A DNA stretch of 64,000 nucleotides from positions 5,468,867 to 5,532,866 of the forward strand of contig NC_084760.1 in the NCBI RefSeq assembly GCF_028858725.1, written 5' to 3'. Position 1 is the stretch's first letter. Each line of letters starts with the position of its first letter. This DNA is from Colius striatus. Its lineage: Eukaryota > Chordata > Aves > Coliiformes > Coliidae. A program made the translations under genes and the position numbers. This document shows, piece after piece, positions 25,913 to 37,675 of the stretch. The notes under the pieces are model-generated. The model was not told the origin of the DNA. It was given only the letters and a program-made list of their open reading frames with translations, and searched no databases.

Positions 25913-28767
25913 TACTAAGCCTGACTGTGTACCACCATGCTGAAACTGGTTCTATGCTGGTTTTGGAGAGTATCTCTCAGATGAATCTGTACCATTACAC
26001 CCAGAGTGCAGCCTTGAGAGGAGAGGAGCCCTATTCAATGACAGTCCACAGAAGCAGCCTGTCCTCTGCTACATCCTAATGAATCTGTGCCTGGCTTAGG
26101 TCTGGTTGACATACTCACACAGTGACTGTTGTCATCTGTTGCAGCTGGAAGTGGATGCTCCAGATGTCCCAGCTGAGCAACATGACTATGTAACACAGAG
26201 GTCTTCTCACATGCTTGAACCAATGACTACTCAATTGTACTGTGTAATATGGAAACTTCTTTAGCAGGAGTTGTGGCACTTGCTTGGTTCCAGAATGCAC
26301 AAGGAAGCAGTGCTCAGGGCAGGACACTTTCTTGAAGAAGTTTCAATCCTTAATCCAAATTGGATAAAGAAGGGAGTGGATGGTGGGTGTTTTATATTCC
26401 TAGTGATCATGCTCACTGCTGAGCTCTCATGTCTAGAAGAGTGGTAGTCCACAAATGTTCTTCTGTCAAGACTGTGTGTGTTTAAACTACTTGGCAGAGG
26501 CTTCACAGCTTTGAATCCAAGAAGACATGTGCTGCTTTCCTGCCCTTAATGAATTGGAAGTGAGCAAGGTTATTTAGCCTACAATCTTAATTTAGGATAA
26601 CTCAGACACTCTCCCAGTGTCCAGTGGCTGGATATTGGACTCCACCACTCCAAAGGCTGCTGTGAATCCTGTTTTGGATCATGCACCCTCTCTGTGCTTC
26701 CTAAAAGGAAGCCTCCAGTGGTTCCTCAGGGCAGTGAGGTTCTTGCAATTTAGGTAGTGCGACTCATACTTTGCAAACCCAGATAACAAACTTTGTTGTC
26801 CTGGATATGGTATTTCATCCTATCCATTGCAGATAGCAAGCTTCTTATCAGTCTATACCATTGCACTGTCTGTTGGATATCATGCTTGGAAGAAAAGCTT
26901 GTGCAGGCTTTGTTTCAGGCACTAAAAAAAAGTGTAAGACAGTGAGGTGAGTACCAGCTACTTTCCCTTGGTGTAAGTTTTCAGGTGGAGAATGCAAATC
27001 CCAGCTTGCTAAATGCTCACACTCTAAGCCAGTAAGTGTGAAGGGTAGAACAGGGACTTGATCTTGCTTCCCTCCCACGAGGAAACAACAGCAATTGTTT
27101 CTGTGCCAGTAATGCAGCAGACTACCTAAGACTCTGGGCAAAAAGGAAGCAAGGAGAGAACCCTGTTAAGCCTAAATTCTTTTTCAGTTGTTCTGGCAGG
27201 CCTAAGTTACTCTTATTTGACTTTCAGACTGTAGTTGCTGCTGAATTTCCACTCTTGACTACAGATTCTCATCACACAAAGTGACTTTAATCTCAGTAAA
27301 GAACCAGTGAGATGCCCATAAAGAGCAGCATCCCAGCCTTATGTTCTGACTGAGTCTTCTCTGTAGTCAACAACTCTGTAGTCATCAACTCTGCCACGTG
27401 CTTCCTGACCTGAAATCTCTCTGTCTTCCAGAAACAGCTCTGTGGAAATCAGTGAGGGTCACTCAGGGGAAAAGAGAGAGCAGGGTCCAGTGTACCTGTC
27501 ATCTCTGTGCCTGGCAGTAGCACATCACCAGGAGGAGCAGACAAGCATTAATAAACCCAGGGAATAAGTATCACTGCATTCCCCAGGCAGCACACTGTGA
27601 ATGCACAGCATTCTCTGTGTCCCTCTGAATGCCCTGTGTCCACAGGGCACGGTCCTGCCTCAAACTGAGGGAAACTCATTGGATTCATATAACTGTAAGG
27701 ATTTATGAAGGCCTGTGGTCAGTGTCAGGTTTGTATCAGAGTGACCATGGACCAGGAGGCCATTGTCTCTCCTGTGGGGGCTGTCAGGGAGGGCTGCTTG
27801 GGCATGGCAGCCTGGGCATGGCAGCCAGCCTTCTGCTCCCTCCTTGGCCTGGGCAGAAGGCAGAAATTCTGCTAAAGCCCTCTTTTGAAAGGCCTCGTGG
27901 GCTTTGGCAGGCTGACAAAGATATTGAACAAAAATAAAAGTGACTAATCCTGGCTAATTTGGGCTAGACTTTTCAGAGCTTGTCTCTGATCCTGGTGAGG
28001 AAACACTGGCTTTAGAGCTGCCTCTGCACTGCCTTTACCTCAGGCTTTAATCAAAGCAGCCCATAATGACTATTTTACTAGGGAACCCACTGCCCATCAT
28101 CCATGCAGAGCAGATCACGCTCTCACAGCAATCACCATCCTGGATTTGGGACTGTCAGCACTGCTTGCTCTGCAGCTCCATGCTGAAAGCTGTTCTGAAA
28201 GCAGAACTGGGAGCTTTACTCATAGGCTGACCTCGTCAGGTTGGTCACCAGCAATATGCTGTGACAGTGCTCTGCTTGTATTGGTTTTCATAGTAAGATG
28301 GGGAGTTACCTCCATTTTACAGCTGAGGAACTGAAATGTACCCAATCTAAAATGCTTACAGGTGGTTGTCACTGAGCATGTAGTATCTAGACCACAATTT
28401 GCCCTGTGGGAAATGTGCCTGCAATGCCTTCATGCAGAAGAGATGTAACTGGGAGATGTGGATTGTTGTGGGGATGGCAGGACACCTCTCCATGAGAGAA
28501 TGTTTTCCTTTCTGTTGTCACTGAACCTCCTGAGCCAAAATTAAGTGAAGCACCCAAACTCCTTGAAGAAGAGATTCAGGGTTCTTTGTTATGGGGCAAA
28601 CATTACATTTTGTATTGTGTTTTATTTTGTGACATGTAAGAGGGCTTGGACTGAGATCTGAGGATGAAATGGATAAAAGGGAAGAGGAAAATGGGAGCTG
28701 CTCTGAGAAACTTCAACCCAGAGCCCTGCTCAAAGCATTTGACTCTCCACAAGTCACTCAGGGGGGA
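25913..28767. other. No gene seen; largest repeat-poor block
   Basis: 2.85 kb without CR1. It holds a short direct duplication of GGGCATGGCAGCCT at about 27800-27828 and a GC-richer patch (27600-27900), but no supported exon. Confidence 0.55.
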
Positions 28768-29070
28768 TGTAGTGGTTTTGCCTGGGCCAGGTTTTTTGGT
28801 AGTAGGGAAAGCTACAGGGGTGGCTTCTTTAAACAAAGAGCTACCAGAAGCTTCCCCTGTAGCTGACAGACCCAATGCCAGTCAATTCTATGATAGACCC
28901 ACAGCTGACCCAGGTCTGGCCAATTAGTGACTGAGATAACACCTCTGTGATTAATGTATTGGAGAAGGAGAAGAAGTTGCTGGGCAGTTGCTGAACAGCA
29001 GCAGCAACAGGGAGTGAGAATGTGAGAACATCTCTGCAGACACCAAGGTCAGTGGAGAAGGTTCAGGTTG
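28768..29070 (+). mobile_element. Partial ERV LTR-like repeat
   Basis: Starts TGTAGTGGTTTTGCC and follows the 33115 repeat through AGCTACAGG, AGAAGCTTCCCCTGT, TGACAGA, CACCTCTGTGAT and CAGGGAGTGAGAATGTGAG to about 29070, where similarity fades. It appears truncated at its 3' side; a CR1 begins at 29229. Confidence 0.6.
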
Positions 29071-29228
29071 CTGTTGTTCCACCAAAAATGTTTGACTAGG
29101 GGCTTGAGTTGCTTTTTTTATAAGTAAAAAGCTTGTTCTCAGGAAATAAGTAGGGTTTGGGTTTCTTTTCCCTTTAGGAAACAAGAACAACAACCAATAT
29201 AGTTCAACAGAACTGGATAAACTATTCA

Positions 29229-29448
29229 AGTTCCACTAAACATAAGGAAGAACTTCTTTCTGGTTGAGGTGAGGGAGCCCTGGCACAGGCTGCCCAGGGA
29301 AGGTGTGGAGGCTTCTTCTCTGGAGGTTTTCAAACCCACCTGGACACATTTCTGTGTGACCTGATCTAGGGGAAGCTGCTTTAGGAGGAGTTTGAACTAG
29401 ATGGTCTCTAGAGGTCCCTTCCAACCCCCACCATTCTGTGATTCTGTG
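29229..29448 (+). mobile_element. CR1 LINE, 3' end
   Basis: Begins TTCCACTAAACATAAGG and ends CATTCTGTGATTCTGTG; 220 bp. Confidence 0.92.
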
Positions 29449-29823
29449 TTTATTTTGCACTGTATTTTTTTCCTTAAATCTAGGAAACCTGTACTCTGGT
29501 ATTATTTGATAATTAGTCCAGCAAAAACTAATATAAAGTCTAAGGTACAGCCAGAGATGGCTAAAGGAGGATCTTCACCCAGGAACAACGTGGATATGGC
29601 TACCTGAGGTGTTTTGCTGTAAAGGTACTCAAGCTGAGCACTGAGGTTCAAACGTGAGCAACTATCTAAGGCTGTTTGTGTTTTGTTACCTCCAGTAGGA
29701 CCAACTCTGTTAAATCACTCAGGAGATTCCTGAGGCTGGTCCATTGTGCCAGACCAAGTTCCTTTTGCAGTGAACTGTTCTCCTGGTGGTAATTGGAAAT
29801 TATGGAAATGCACCTGAGGATGA

Positions 29824-30264
29824 AGAGCAGCTCTGCAGAGAGAGACCTGGGAGTGCTGGTTCATAATAAACTGACCATGAGCCAGCAATGTGCCCTCGTG
29901 GCCAAGAAGGCCAATGGCAGCCTGGGATGCATCAAGAAGAGTGTGGGCAGCAGGTCAAGGGAGGTTCTGCTCCCCCTCTGCTCTGCCCTGGTGAGGCCTC
30001 ATCTGGAGTCCTGTGTCCAGTTCTGGGCTCCTCAGCTCAAGAGGGACAGGGAAGTGCTGGAGAGAGGCCAGCACAGGGCCACCAAGATGATCAGGGGACT
30101 GGAACGTCTTTCATATGAGGAAAGGCTGCAGGAACTGGGGCTGTTTAGTCTGGAGAAGAGGAGACTGAGGGGGGATCTTATTAACATTTATAAATATCTA
30201 AAGGGTGGGTGTCAGGAGGTTGGGACATCCCTTTTTTCTATTGTATGATTCTATGATTTCATGA
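29824..30264 (+). mobile_element. CR1 LINE lacking its 3' domain, tail fused
   Basis: Young type from [11 protein letters not shown] onward. At about 30242 the sequence passes from TTTTTTCTATTGTA straight to the terminal TGATTCTATGATT repeats, skipping about 230 bp of 3' sequence found in other copies. Confidence 0.93.
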
Positions 30265-31231
30265 CATCAGGTGTTTGGTAGGAGCCAACAAGTGACTTAA
30301 CACTGGAGTGAAATGTCTGAACCTCAAAAGACTTGCTCAGTTTTTATTTCATTTTTCTAAGTAGTTTTCTGCTGGACTCAGGTCCTGAAATGTCTGAGGC
30401 TATATTCCTTTGCTTGCTTTGTTAATGATCTTGTCTGAGCATTTTGGTAGTCACCTTTGTATCTTTACCCAGGCTACAGGCAAAGGCTTCACACGGACTG
30501 TGCATGAAGGGCACTTGTGGCTCCTGTTTTTCAGAGACGTGGTGGTAGGGCAGCTTCTTCTGTGCTGTCATTCAGTCAGCACTGTAACAAATCTGCAGTG
30601 AATCAGGTGAGCCCCTGTAGTCTTGAATATCTTACTGGAGAGGACATTAAAAAACAAACTGCAGAGGCACAAGTTGATAAAACCAGATATGGAATTGTAT
30701 CCAAGACAGAAAGAAAGTTTATTAGCTTGGAGGCAATATTGTATGATGGTGGTTGTTCTGACACTTGAGTTCATTTCCACTGAGCAAATTCAGGTTCTTC
30801 TGGGCTCCATTCACTAGCCATTGTGCATGTCTGTTTGTGCTGTAGAGATACTTCTGTCTGGCCTCATCTTTAAGGAGCCCCAGTAAGGACTTGGGTGAAA
30901 AACGCAGGATGAAAGTCTGCAAAAATGGTTTAGTGGACACTATTGGACAAATGTTCCCTCTAACAAGAGAGTGTTAAGCAAAGCTTAATGATTCAGGCTG
31001 AAGATGGTGTCTCTAGCTCCTCCACTGCAGCTGTGTATTACCAATTGGGTAATCCCTGTGTTACATCCTTGTGTGCAGCCATATCTGTCCTCCAAAGGCC
31101 TTATTTTTTCATATCAAAGTATTTGTACCTGGTACTTCTGAATATGATGAACTAAAACTTCTGTTTGGAAATAGTAGTCTGTAACCATTCTAGGTGATTT
31201 GTACTTTGGTTTAAGTTTCCAAAGCTCCTGT
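30265..31231. other. No gene seen
   Basis: Unique sequence with short frames only. Confidence 0.6.
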
Positions 31232-31367
31232 GAATCACAGGATCTTAAGAGTTGGGACCTCCAAAGCTCATCCAGTGCAACCCCCCTGCCAGAGCAGGAC
31301 CATCTAGAGTAGGTCACACAGGAACTCACCCAAGTGGGTTTGGAATGTCTCCAGAGAAGGAGACTCA
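31232..31367 (-). mobile_element. CR1 3' end, intermediate type
   Basis: GAATCACAGGATCTTAAGAG, then CAGTGCAACCCCCCTGCCAG and CACCCAAGTGGGTTTGGAAT; the same 3' type as 41902. Confidence 0.88.
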
Positions 31368-33114
31368 ATTCAAGTTTTCACAGCTCAAGGCTGAGCAAGC
31401 ATGCACACATATTTTCTTTGAGATAGTATTAGCAAGAATATAGTGGGTTTATTGCAGCATTCCTGCTTGATTGGTAAACAAGTTTGTTCTGGCTTTTGGC
31501 TTGAATCCCATCCAGCTTTTTAGGTTACAGAAATGATCTCCCAGCTTGCACTTTAGGCAGTCATTGAACGTTACTTCAGCTATTGGTATCTGTCATTGTA
31601 TAAATGTCACTGTGGTTTTACTCATCTTCCTAAAACACAATACACTGCTCTACATCCATTCTGTTAAATCAATTGAGATTCATAAAAGTTTTAACTAGGT
31701 GCTGAACTTGCTGATAGCTCAGTGGGTTGTAAACAGGTACCTTCCCTCATGGGATGGGGCTCCTGAAGTGTTTGAAACCACAGGTCCAGAAGGCCTTGCA
31801 AAAGCTTACCACTCCCTTCCTAAAGCTCCCGTGGGTGTGCTGAGCCACTCTTACTGTGATGAAAGCTTGGGGTGATTTCCAGTGGTAGAGTATAAGAACC
31901 AATTGAACTTGTATGTGCTCTTCCTGAACTTACACTCACAGATTTTTCTTTCCAGAAAACCAGGGGACAAGGAGAGAGAATGGAGGGTGTCAAAGTTCCA
32001 TCCTAGACATAAATCACGAGTCTGGAGCACGTGCCTCTACCTGTGAAATGATGGGAAGTGATTCTGGGTTCCAGTGTTATCGATGCCCTGTGTTGCCTTC
32101 TACAACATCTACTGAAAACATACCTGGATTTTAAAAGCAGTAGTCCAGGAAAAGGCAAGATATCTTGCTCACACTGTATGAACTTGTCTCAGGGTGAAAA
32201 ACGTGACATTTGGAAATACAAGTAGAGAAGGGTCACTTGGTAACAATACTGCAGGGCTTGTCTTCACCTTTGTAAGCATGTTACCTTCAGGATTTCTTTG
32301 TCAATTAGGCAGTGGCTGAAAAATTTAAACTTTAGCCTTAGGCACTGAGGGAGTTAATAGGGCACCTACTTCACTCTTCAGCAGTCAGTCCCAAATGACA
32401 GCCTCCCTCCCAGTCCCTTCGCATGACTACGAGTACAGCAGAGATGTGATAAGGGCATTTGGGACTTCACTGCACCTTAGGATAACTCAGCTTGACCATA
32501 ACAAAAGCAATGTGCTTACCTTAATGCTGGGCAGCTAATACATAGGGAAGAACTAGATATATTTTAAACAGTCCAATGCAAAGGAAAAGTACATGATGTT
32601 AAAATATTTACTTAATAAATCTCTCAAGCTTCCATCCTCTGAAGTTTATTAAAGAAAATTGAATTGCACTGGAGCCTGCACCCTGATCATCCTGCAGTAA
32701 ATTGAATGTTAGCAATGAAAACTGAAGCTGACCATCTGGTTCATTTTGCCCAGTGCTTTGCTGTCTCGAGCAATCATCTCACTGCACATTTAGCACACTG
32801 ATCGAGCATCACTTGAAAACTGACCACACAGCTGTACCTCTCATGGTTCTGGATGGAGATTCTCCTGGAACATTACTACTCAGCAGCAGTAGCAGCAGCA
32901 GCCTTCTAATTCCCAGTTTCCAGTCCTGAGGACCTTTCTTTGTTCTTGAACCAAGTGTAGTTGTGGCTTATAGTAGCTGTCTGATCCACCCAATTATCTA
33001 TAGTCCTTCACAAAGATATATTGTTCTTTCTTGCAGCCCTTCTCTGCACCTATTCAAGTTGGATTTAATCTACATGATCATAGGTGACCCAAATTGTGCA
33101 GAGTTTATGGGGTT
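31368..33114. other. No gene seen
   Basis: Unique sequence. A short CAG-rich patch (about 32881-32902) is the only simple repeat. Confidence 0.6.
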
Positions 33115-34073
33115 TGTGTGGCAAGGTTTTGGTTGTGAGGGGCTACAGGAGCGGCTTCTGTGAGAAGCTGCTAGAAGCTCCCCTTATGTCTGACAGAGCT
33201 CATGCCAGCTGGCTCCAAGCTGGACCCACCACTGGCCAAGGCTGAGCTCATCAGTGACAGTGGCAGCACCTCTGTGATAATATATTTAAAATGTTTCTGT
33301 GCAACAGCAATTTGCAGCTGAGAGAGAGGAGTGAGAATATGTGAGAGCAACAACTCTGCAGACACTAAGGTTGGTGAAGGAGGAGAGGGAGGAGGTGTTC
33401 CAGGTGCCAGAGCAGAGGTTCCCCTGCAGCCCATGGTGCAGCCCATGGTGAGGCAGCTGTGCCCCTGCAGCCACGGAGGCCACAGGGGAGCAGAGATTCA
33501 CCTGCAGCCCAGGAAGGACCCCACAAAGGAGGAGGTGGATACCCAAAGGAGGCTGTGACTCTGTGGGATGCCCACGCTGGAACAGGCTCCTGGCCGGGTC
33601 TGGGAACCCATGGACAGAGGAGCCCACATGGGAGCAGGTTTGCTGTCAGTTGTGGGGAGACTGTGACTCCATGTGGGACCCATGTTGGAGCAGAGGAAGA
33701 GTGGCAACAGTCCTCCCTCTGAGGAGAAAGGAGCAGCAGAGAAAACATGTGATGAACTGCCCATGACTCTCATTCCCCATCCCCCTCTGTCACTGAGGGG
33801 AAGGAGGTAGAGAGGGAGTAAAGTTAAGCCTTAGAAGAAGAGAGGAGTCAGAGAGAGATGTTTCTAAGATCTGGGTTTATTTCTCGTTATCCTACTCTGA
33901 TTTGATTGATAATAAGTTAATTAGATGGGCCTGTTTTGCCCATGACTAATTGGAGAATGATCTCTCCTTGTCTTTATCTTGACTCACGAGCTTTTTGTTA
34001 CGTTTTCTCTCCCCTGTGCAGCTGAGGAATGGAGTGACAGAGAGGCTTTGGTGGGAACCTGGTACTCACCACA
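33115..34073 (+). mobile_element. Putative solo ERV LTR, about 1 kb
   Basis: Starts TGTGTGGCAAGG and ends near CACCACA. It contains CACCTCTGTGATAATATATTTAA (TATA-like), a central run of repeated CCCCTGCAGCC(CA) units, and a distal part with CATGACTAATTGGAGAATGA. The stacked open frames within it are low-complexity by-products of the GC-rich unit. Same family as 9266-9951 and 28768-29070. No gag/pol/env-like frame is next to it. Confidence 0.65.
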
Positions 34074-35397
34074 AAGGTATCACTCTATTTTCATTTAGGC
34101 ATTGGCAGCTGGTGACACAGACTAGGAAATGTCACTTTGATAGCTGATTTGACTCAAACCATTTATAGCAATCACATTTCCTTCTTATTATGACTGTGAA
34201 GTGAAAGTGTTCAGCTTCAGGTTTAACTGTAGTGTATTTACTGCAGGAGGAAGAAATAATTCAGCTGGTATTTCTAAAAATATAATTAGTTGATGAGTCA
34301 GAGAAGAATTTCCTTTTTGCAAATGTTAAGGCTGGAAGATTGGGATCATGATGATCAGTGTGTCTGACCCATGACTGCCATCTCTTTAAGACTCTACCTG
34401 GTAATTCTTACCTCAGTTTGTAGTTAAGACTGGAATATCATTCAGGCAAAGGCTGAATGAAGAGGCCAAACCACATACTAGCAATTTGCTGAATGTTGTT
34501 TGCCACAACACAAACAAAAGGTTCACCCCACAGACAGATCTGCTCCTGGTGAGTCATCATTTTCCTTTAAAAATGTGAGGCAATTAACATTTACTAATGG
34601 AATCGTTTCTGATAAGTCAGTGCACATTTTTAGAACATCATACACAACTGTGAACCACTGTGTGTGTGTGTGTGTGTGTGTATTTTTAAGGCAATGAAGC
34701 ATATTTCTATTTATGGGAATCCAAGTCTTTACCACAAACCTGGATCAACCGTGTGGAATGTGAAACTAGAAAAGGAACCAGCTGGGATAAAATGAAAAGG
34801 CACAAACTAATAAAACTCTAGACTGTAATAAAAGCTGCCATGAAAGAAGAAATGGAAACATACCAAAAAAAAGTGAACATCACAAAGAGGGCAAAGATCA
34901 ATATTTTATTGACTGGAAAACAGACCACAATGTACTTATTGGTCAGTCATTATTAACCTGATTCTATGCCACCTTAGCTCTGGCTTAACTATGCACATAT
35001 ATTCTTTCTTTTCTACCTAAAGTAATGTCGTGTCTTCAGTATGAATACAGACCCTTCAAGTCAGCAAAATACCTCTATGCATTTACGGTCAGGGTCTAAA
35101 GGAGAACATATGACTTAGAGGTGTGCAATATGAGGACTAACACTCCTGAGCAATGCAGAATCTGCTATTCTGAGTATCACTGTACTGTTCCCAATGGCCT
35201 TGTACAGATGAATTGGGCCATTGTAACCTACAGTATGAAAGAAGGAAGAAGAGAAATACATGTAAGTTGGCTCTGGACAACCTTTAGTAATACACACTTG
35301 AGTGATGAAGCTCAGCAAGCAGATACAACCTTTTCAAAGCCAGTTACCTAGAAAAGAATACCTTGTACTAAAAGTGGGGACTGCCTGGCTTTCACAC
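34074..35397. other. No gene seen apart from the TG microsatellite
   Basis: AT-rich unique sequence between the LTR-like repeat and a CR1. Confidence 0.6.
34659..34681 (+). repeat. (TG)n microsatellite
   Basis: An uninterrupted run of about 11.5 TG units; likely polymorphic. Confidence 0.97.
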
Positions 35398-36196
35398 AGA
35401 CCACAGAACCACAGGATGGTAGGGTTCGAAGAGACCTTTAGAGATCACCCAGTCCAACCCCTCTGCTAAAGCAGGTCCACCTAGATCAGGTCACAGAGGA
35501 ACACGTCTAGGTGGGTTTGAAAACCTCCACACCCTCCCTGGGCAGCCTGGGCCAGGGCTCCCTCACCTCAACACTGACAGAGTTTTTCCTCATGTTTAAT
35601 AGAACTTCTTGTGTTCCAGCTTTTGTCCATCACCCCTTGTCCTGTCATTGAACACAACAGAAAAAAGTGCTGCCTCAACCTCCTGACACCCATCATTTAG
35701 ATATCTGTAACTATTAATAAGATCCCCCCTCAGTCTCCTCCAGACTAAACAGCCCCAGTTCCCTCAGCCTTTCCTCATAAGGAAGATGCTCCAGTCCCCT
35801 GATCATCTTGGTGGCCCTGCACTGGCCTCTCTCCAGCACTTCCCTGTCCCTCTTGAGCTGAGGAGCCCAGAACTGGACACAGTTCTTGATGCATCCCAGG
35901 CTGCCATTGGCCTTCTTGGCCACGAAGGCACATTGCTGGCTCATGGTCAGTTTATTATCAATCAGGACTCCCAGGTCTCTCTCTGCAGAGCTGCTCTTCA
36001 GCAGTTCAATCCCCAGCCTGTCCTGGTGCAGGGGGTTGCTCCTTCCCAGCTGCAGGACTCTGCACTTGTCCTTGTTGAACCTCAGGAGGTTCCTCTGTGC
36101 CCAACTCTGCAGCCGGTCGAGATCCCGCTGAATGGCAGCACAGCCTCTGGGGAATCAGCCAGTGCTCCCAGTTTGGTGCCACCAGGGAGCTTGCTG
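35398..36196 (-). mobile_element. CR1 LINE, 800 bp, includes defective RT site
   Basis: Young type, reaching the RT site near its truncated 5' end, where FADD is again changed (CCCTGGTGGC on the minus strand, about 36177-36186). It contains an internal deletion around GGACACAG|TTCTTGATGC. On the minus strand it carries AATAAA at 35956-35951. Confidence 0.94.
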
Positions 36197-36736
36197 CAGT
36201 GTGTTACAATATTACCAATTTTTGACATAATATTGGCAAATATGTGTGGCACATGGCTAAATGAATGGGGTGTTGGTTCTTGAAGAGCTTAGAGTCTACT
36301 ATAGACAAACAGGCATTTACAAGAGAGGGGATGGGCTGTGAATGAAAGACCTGGCAGGCTGGAAATGGTGAGGCTGTTGGCTGTGCTTTGATTGCAGGCA
36401 AGTGGGTTTTGAGGGGAGGAAAAGTACAAGGTTAAAGGGACACGTATGAGTTGTCTTTTGTGTGTACTAGTAAAGAAACATGCTCTATGCATGTATTTGA
36501 AGGTCTGGTGAAGACAATGGAGATGGACAATAAAGGTGTACTGGCTATAGGGAAGTGTACACCAGCACTAGGCAATCTTGGGCAATCCTCACCTCTTACA
36601 GTAGCTCTAAATATAGGTTTATGTATGTTCTAAAACAAGAAATAAGTAAAAATTAACCAATTTTGGAAAAGGACCTGTCACTCAGGCTTTTTTTTTGATG
36701 ACTTAAGACTATACTCCTGAAGAGCAGTCTCAGCAG

Positions 36737-36941
36737 GGAGAGAAAACTGGGGATCTTATTAATGTTTACAACTATCCAAATGGAGCGTGTTGAGGCTCCT
36801 TCCTTGGGGGTTTTCAAACCTACCTGGACATGTTCCTGTGTGACCTGATCTAGGTGACCCTGCTTCTGCAGGGGGGTTGGACTGGATGATCTCTAAAAGT
36901 CCCTTCCAACCCCTACCATTCTGTGGTTCTATTGTTCTGTG
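36737..36941 (+). mobile_element. CR1 LINE, 3' end
   Basis: A young-type 3' end with internal loss, ending CATTCTGTGGTTCTATTGTTC. It lies about 580 bp beyond the FHL5 stop, antisense to the gene. Confidence 0.88.
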
Positions 36942-37523
36942 AAAATGACCTTTTTTCCCTTTATGTGAACCTGGAATGAGTCTCTCACTTGGTGTAAAAA
37001 CTACACCCTCCTTCCACTATCTGCTTGCTTTGTCAGCAGCCTTTTCCCCCCAAAGTGTTAAGGAAGTTGATATTTACAAGTTGTTCTCATCAGTGTTGTG
37101 ATACAATGGGAAAGTGCAGGTGCCCAGCTTTCCACACCAAGGACTGAATCTGTGAAGCGAGTGCTAATGCCTCATCCTTACTCATATGCCATGTAGGCTT
37201 TTCACAATCCTGCTTGGTTCATGGAAGGTGAAATGTAAGTTTTTAAGCTTCTAACAGCAGAGTGCAGTGTGTTACAAGGAGAAACATACTTTAGTCAGCT
37301 TTCAAATAGATATGAATCTTTCCTGCATTATATTCTTAACCAGCATGGGGCTGTTCAAGGCTTTTTTGTAAGCAGTTGAGAACTATCATAGAATTAAACT
37401 GCTGTTGGAGAGTTACTTGAATGACTAAATAACTGTCATACCTTTCATACGCTTTTCTTAGTGCAGAGTAATGAAGTATATTGTTACAGAGCGAGAATAG
37501 TGCAGCTGCACAGCTTTCCAGAG
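36942..37523 (-). other. FHL5: Region just downstream of FHL5 stop (3' UTR expected)
   Basis: The FHL5 3' UTR should begin here. No AATAAA or ATTAAA is present on the minus strand. AATATA at 37334-37329 lies about 190 nt after the stop. The end of the transcript is unresolved. Confidence 0.5.
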
Positions 37524-37675
37524 CTATGGAGCAGAACCACATTGGTGACAGAAGACATCACCCTGCTGAGTGAGGAATCCCTGGCCCACCAGCGACACGG
37601 CACATTTCACACAGTTGAAGCATTCCCTGTGCCACTGACGCTCTTCAAATGAGATATATTTGGCAGTCCCGAGAG
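37524..37675 (-). CDS. FHL5: FHL5 last coding exon (LIM4 and stop)
   Basis: The acceptor CTCTTTCAG|CTCTCGGG is strong. The 152 nt complete codon 227 and encode LIM4: [17 protein letters not shown], then C248/C251 and the last pair C269/C272, then GSAP and TAG at 37526-37524. [11 protein letters not shown] is a hallmark of FHL fourth LIM domains. The 3' UTR continues below 37524 but its end is not defined. No AATAAA or ATTAAA occurs on this strand for about 1.5 kb; a variant AATATA (minus strand, 37334-37329) is a weak candidate. Confidence 0.92.

Noticed and set aside
27629..27937. 102-codon frame in a GC-richer patch
   Set aside because: No family resemblance, no flanking splice or promoter support, and a small internal duplication; most likely chance.
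33286..33773. Stack of overlapping Ser/Pro/Gly-rich frames on both strands
   Set aside because: Produced by a GC-rich repeat inside an LTR-like element; no domain in any frame.
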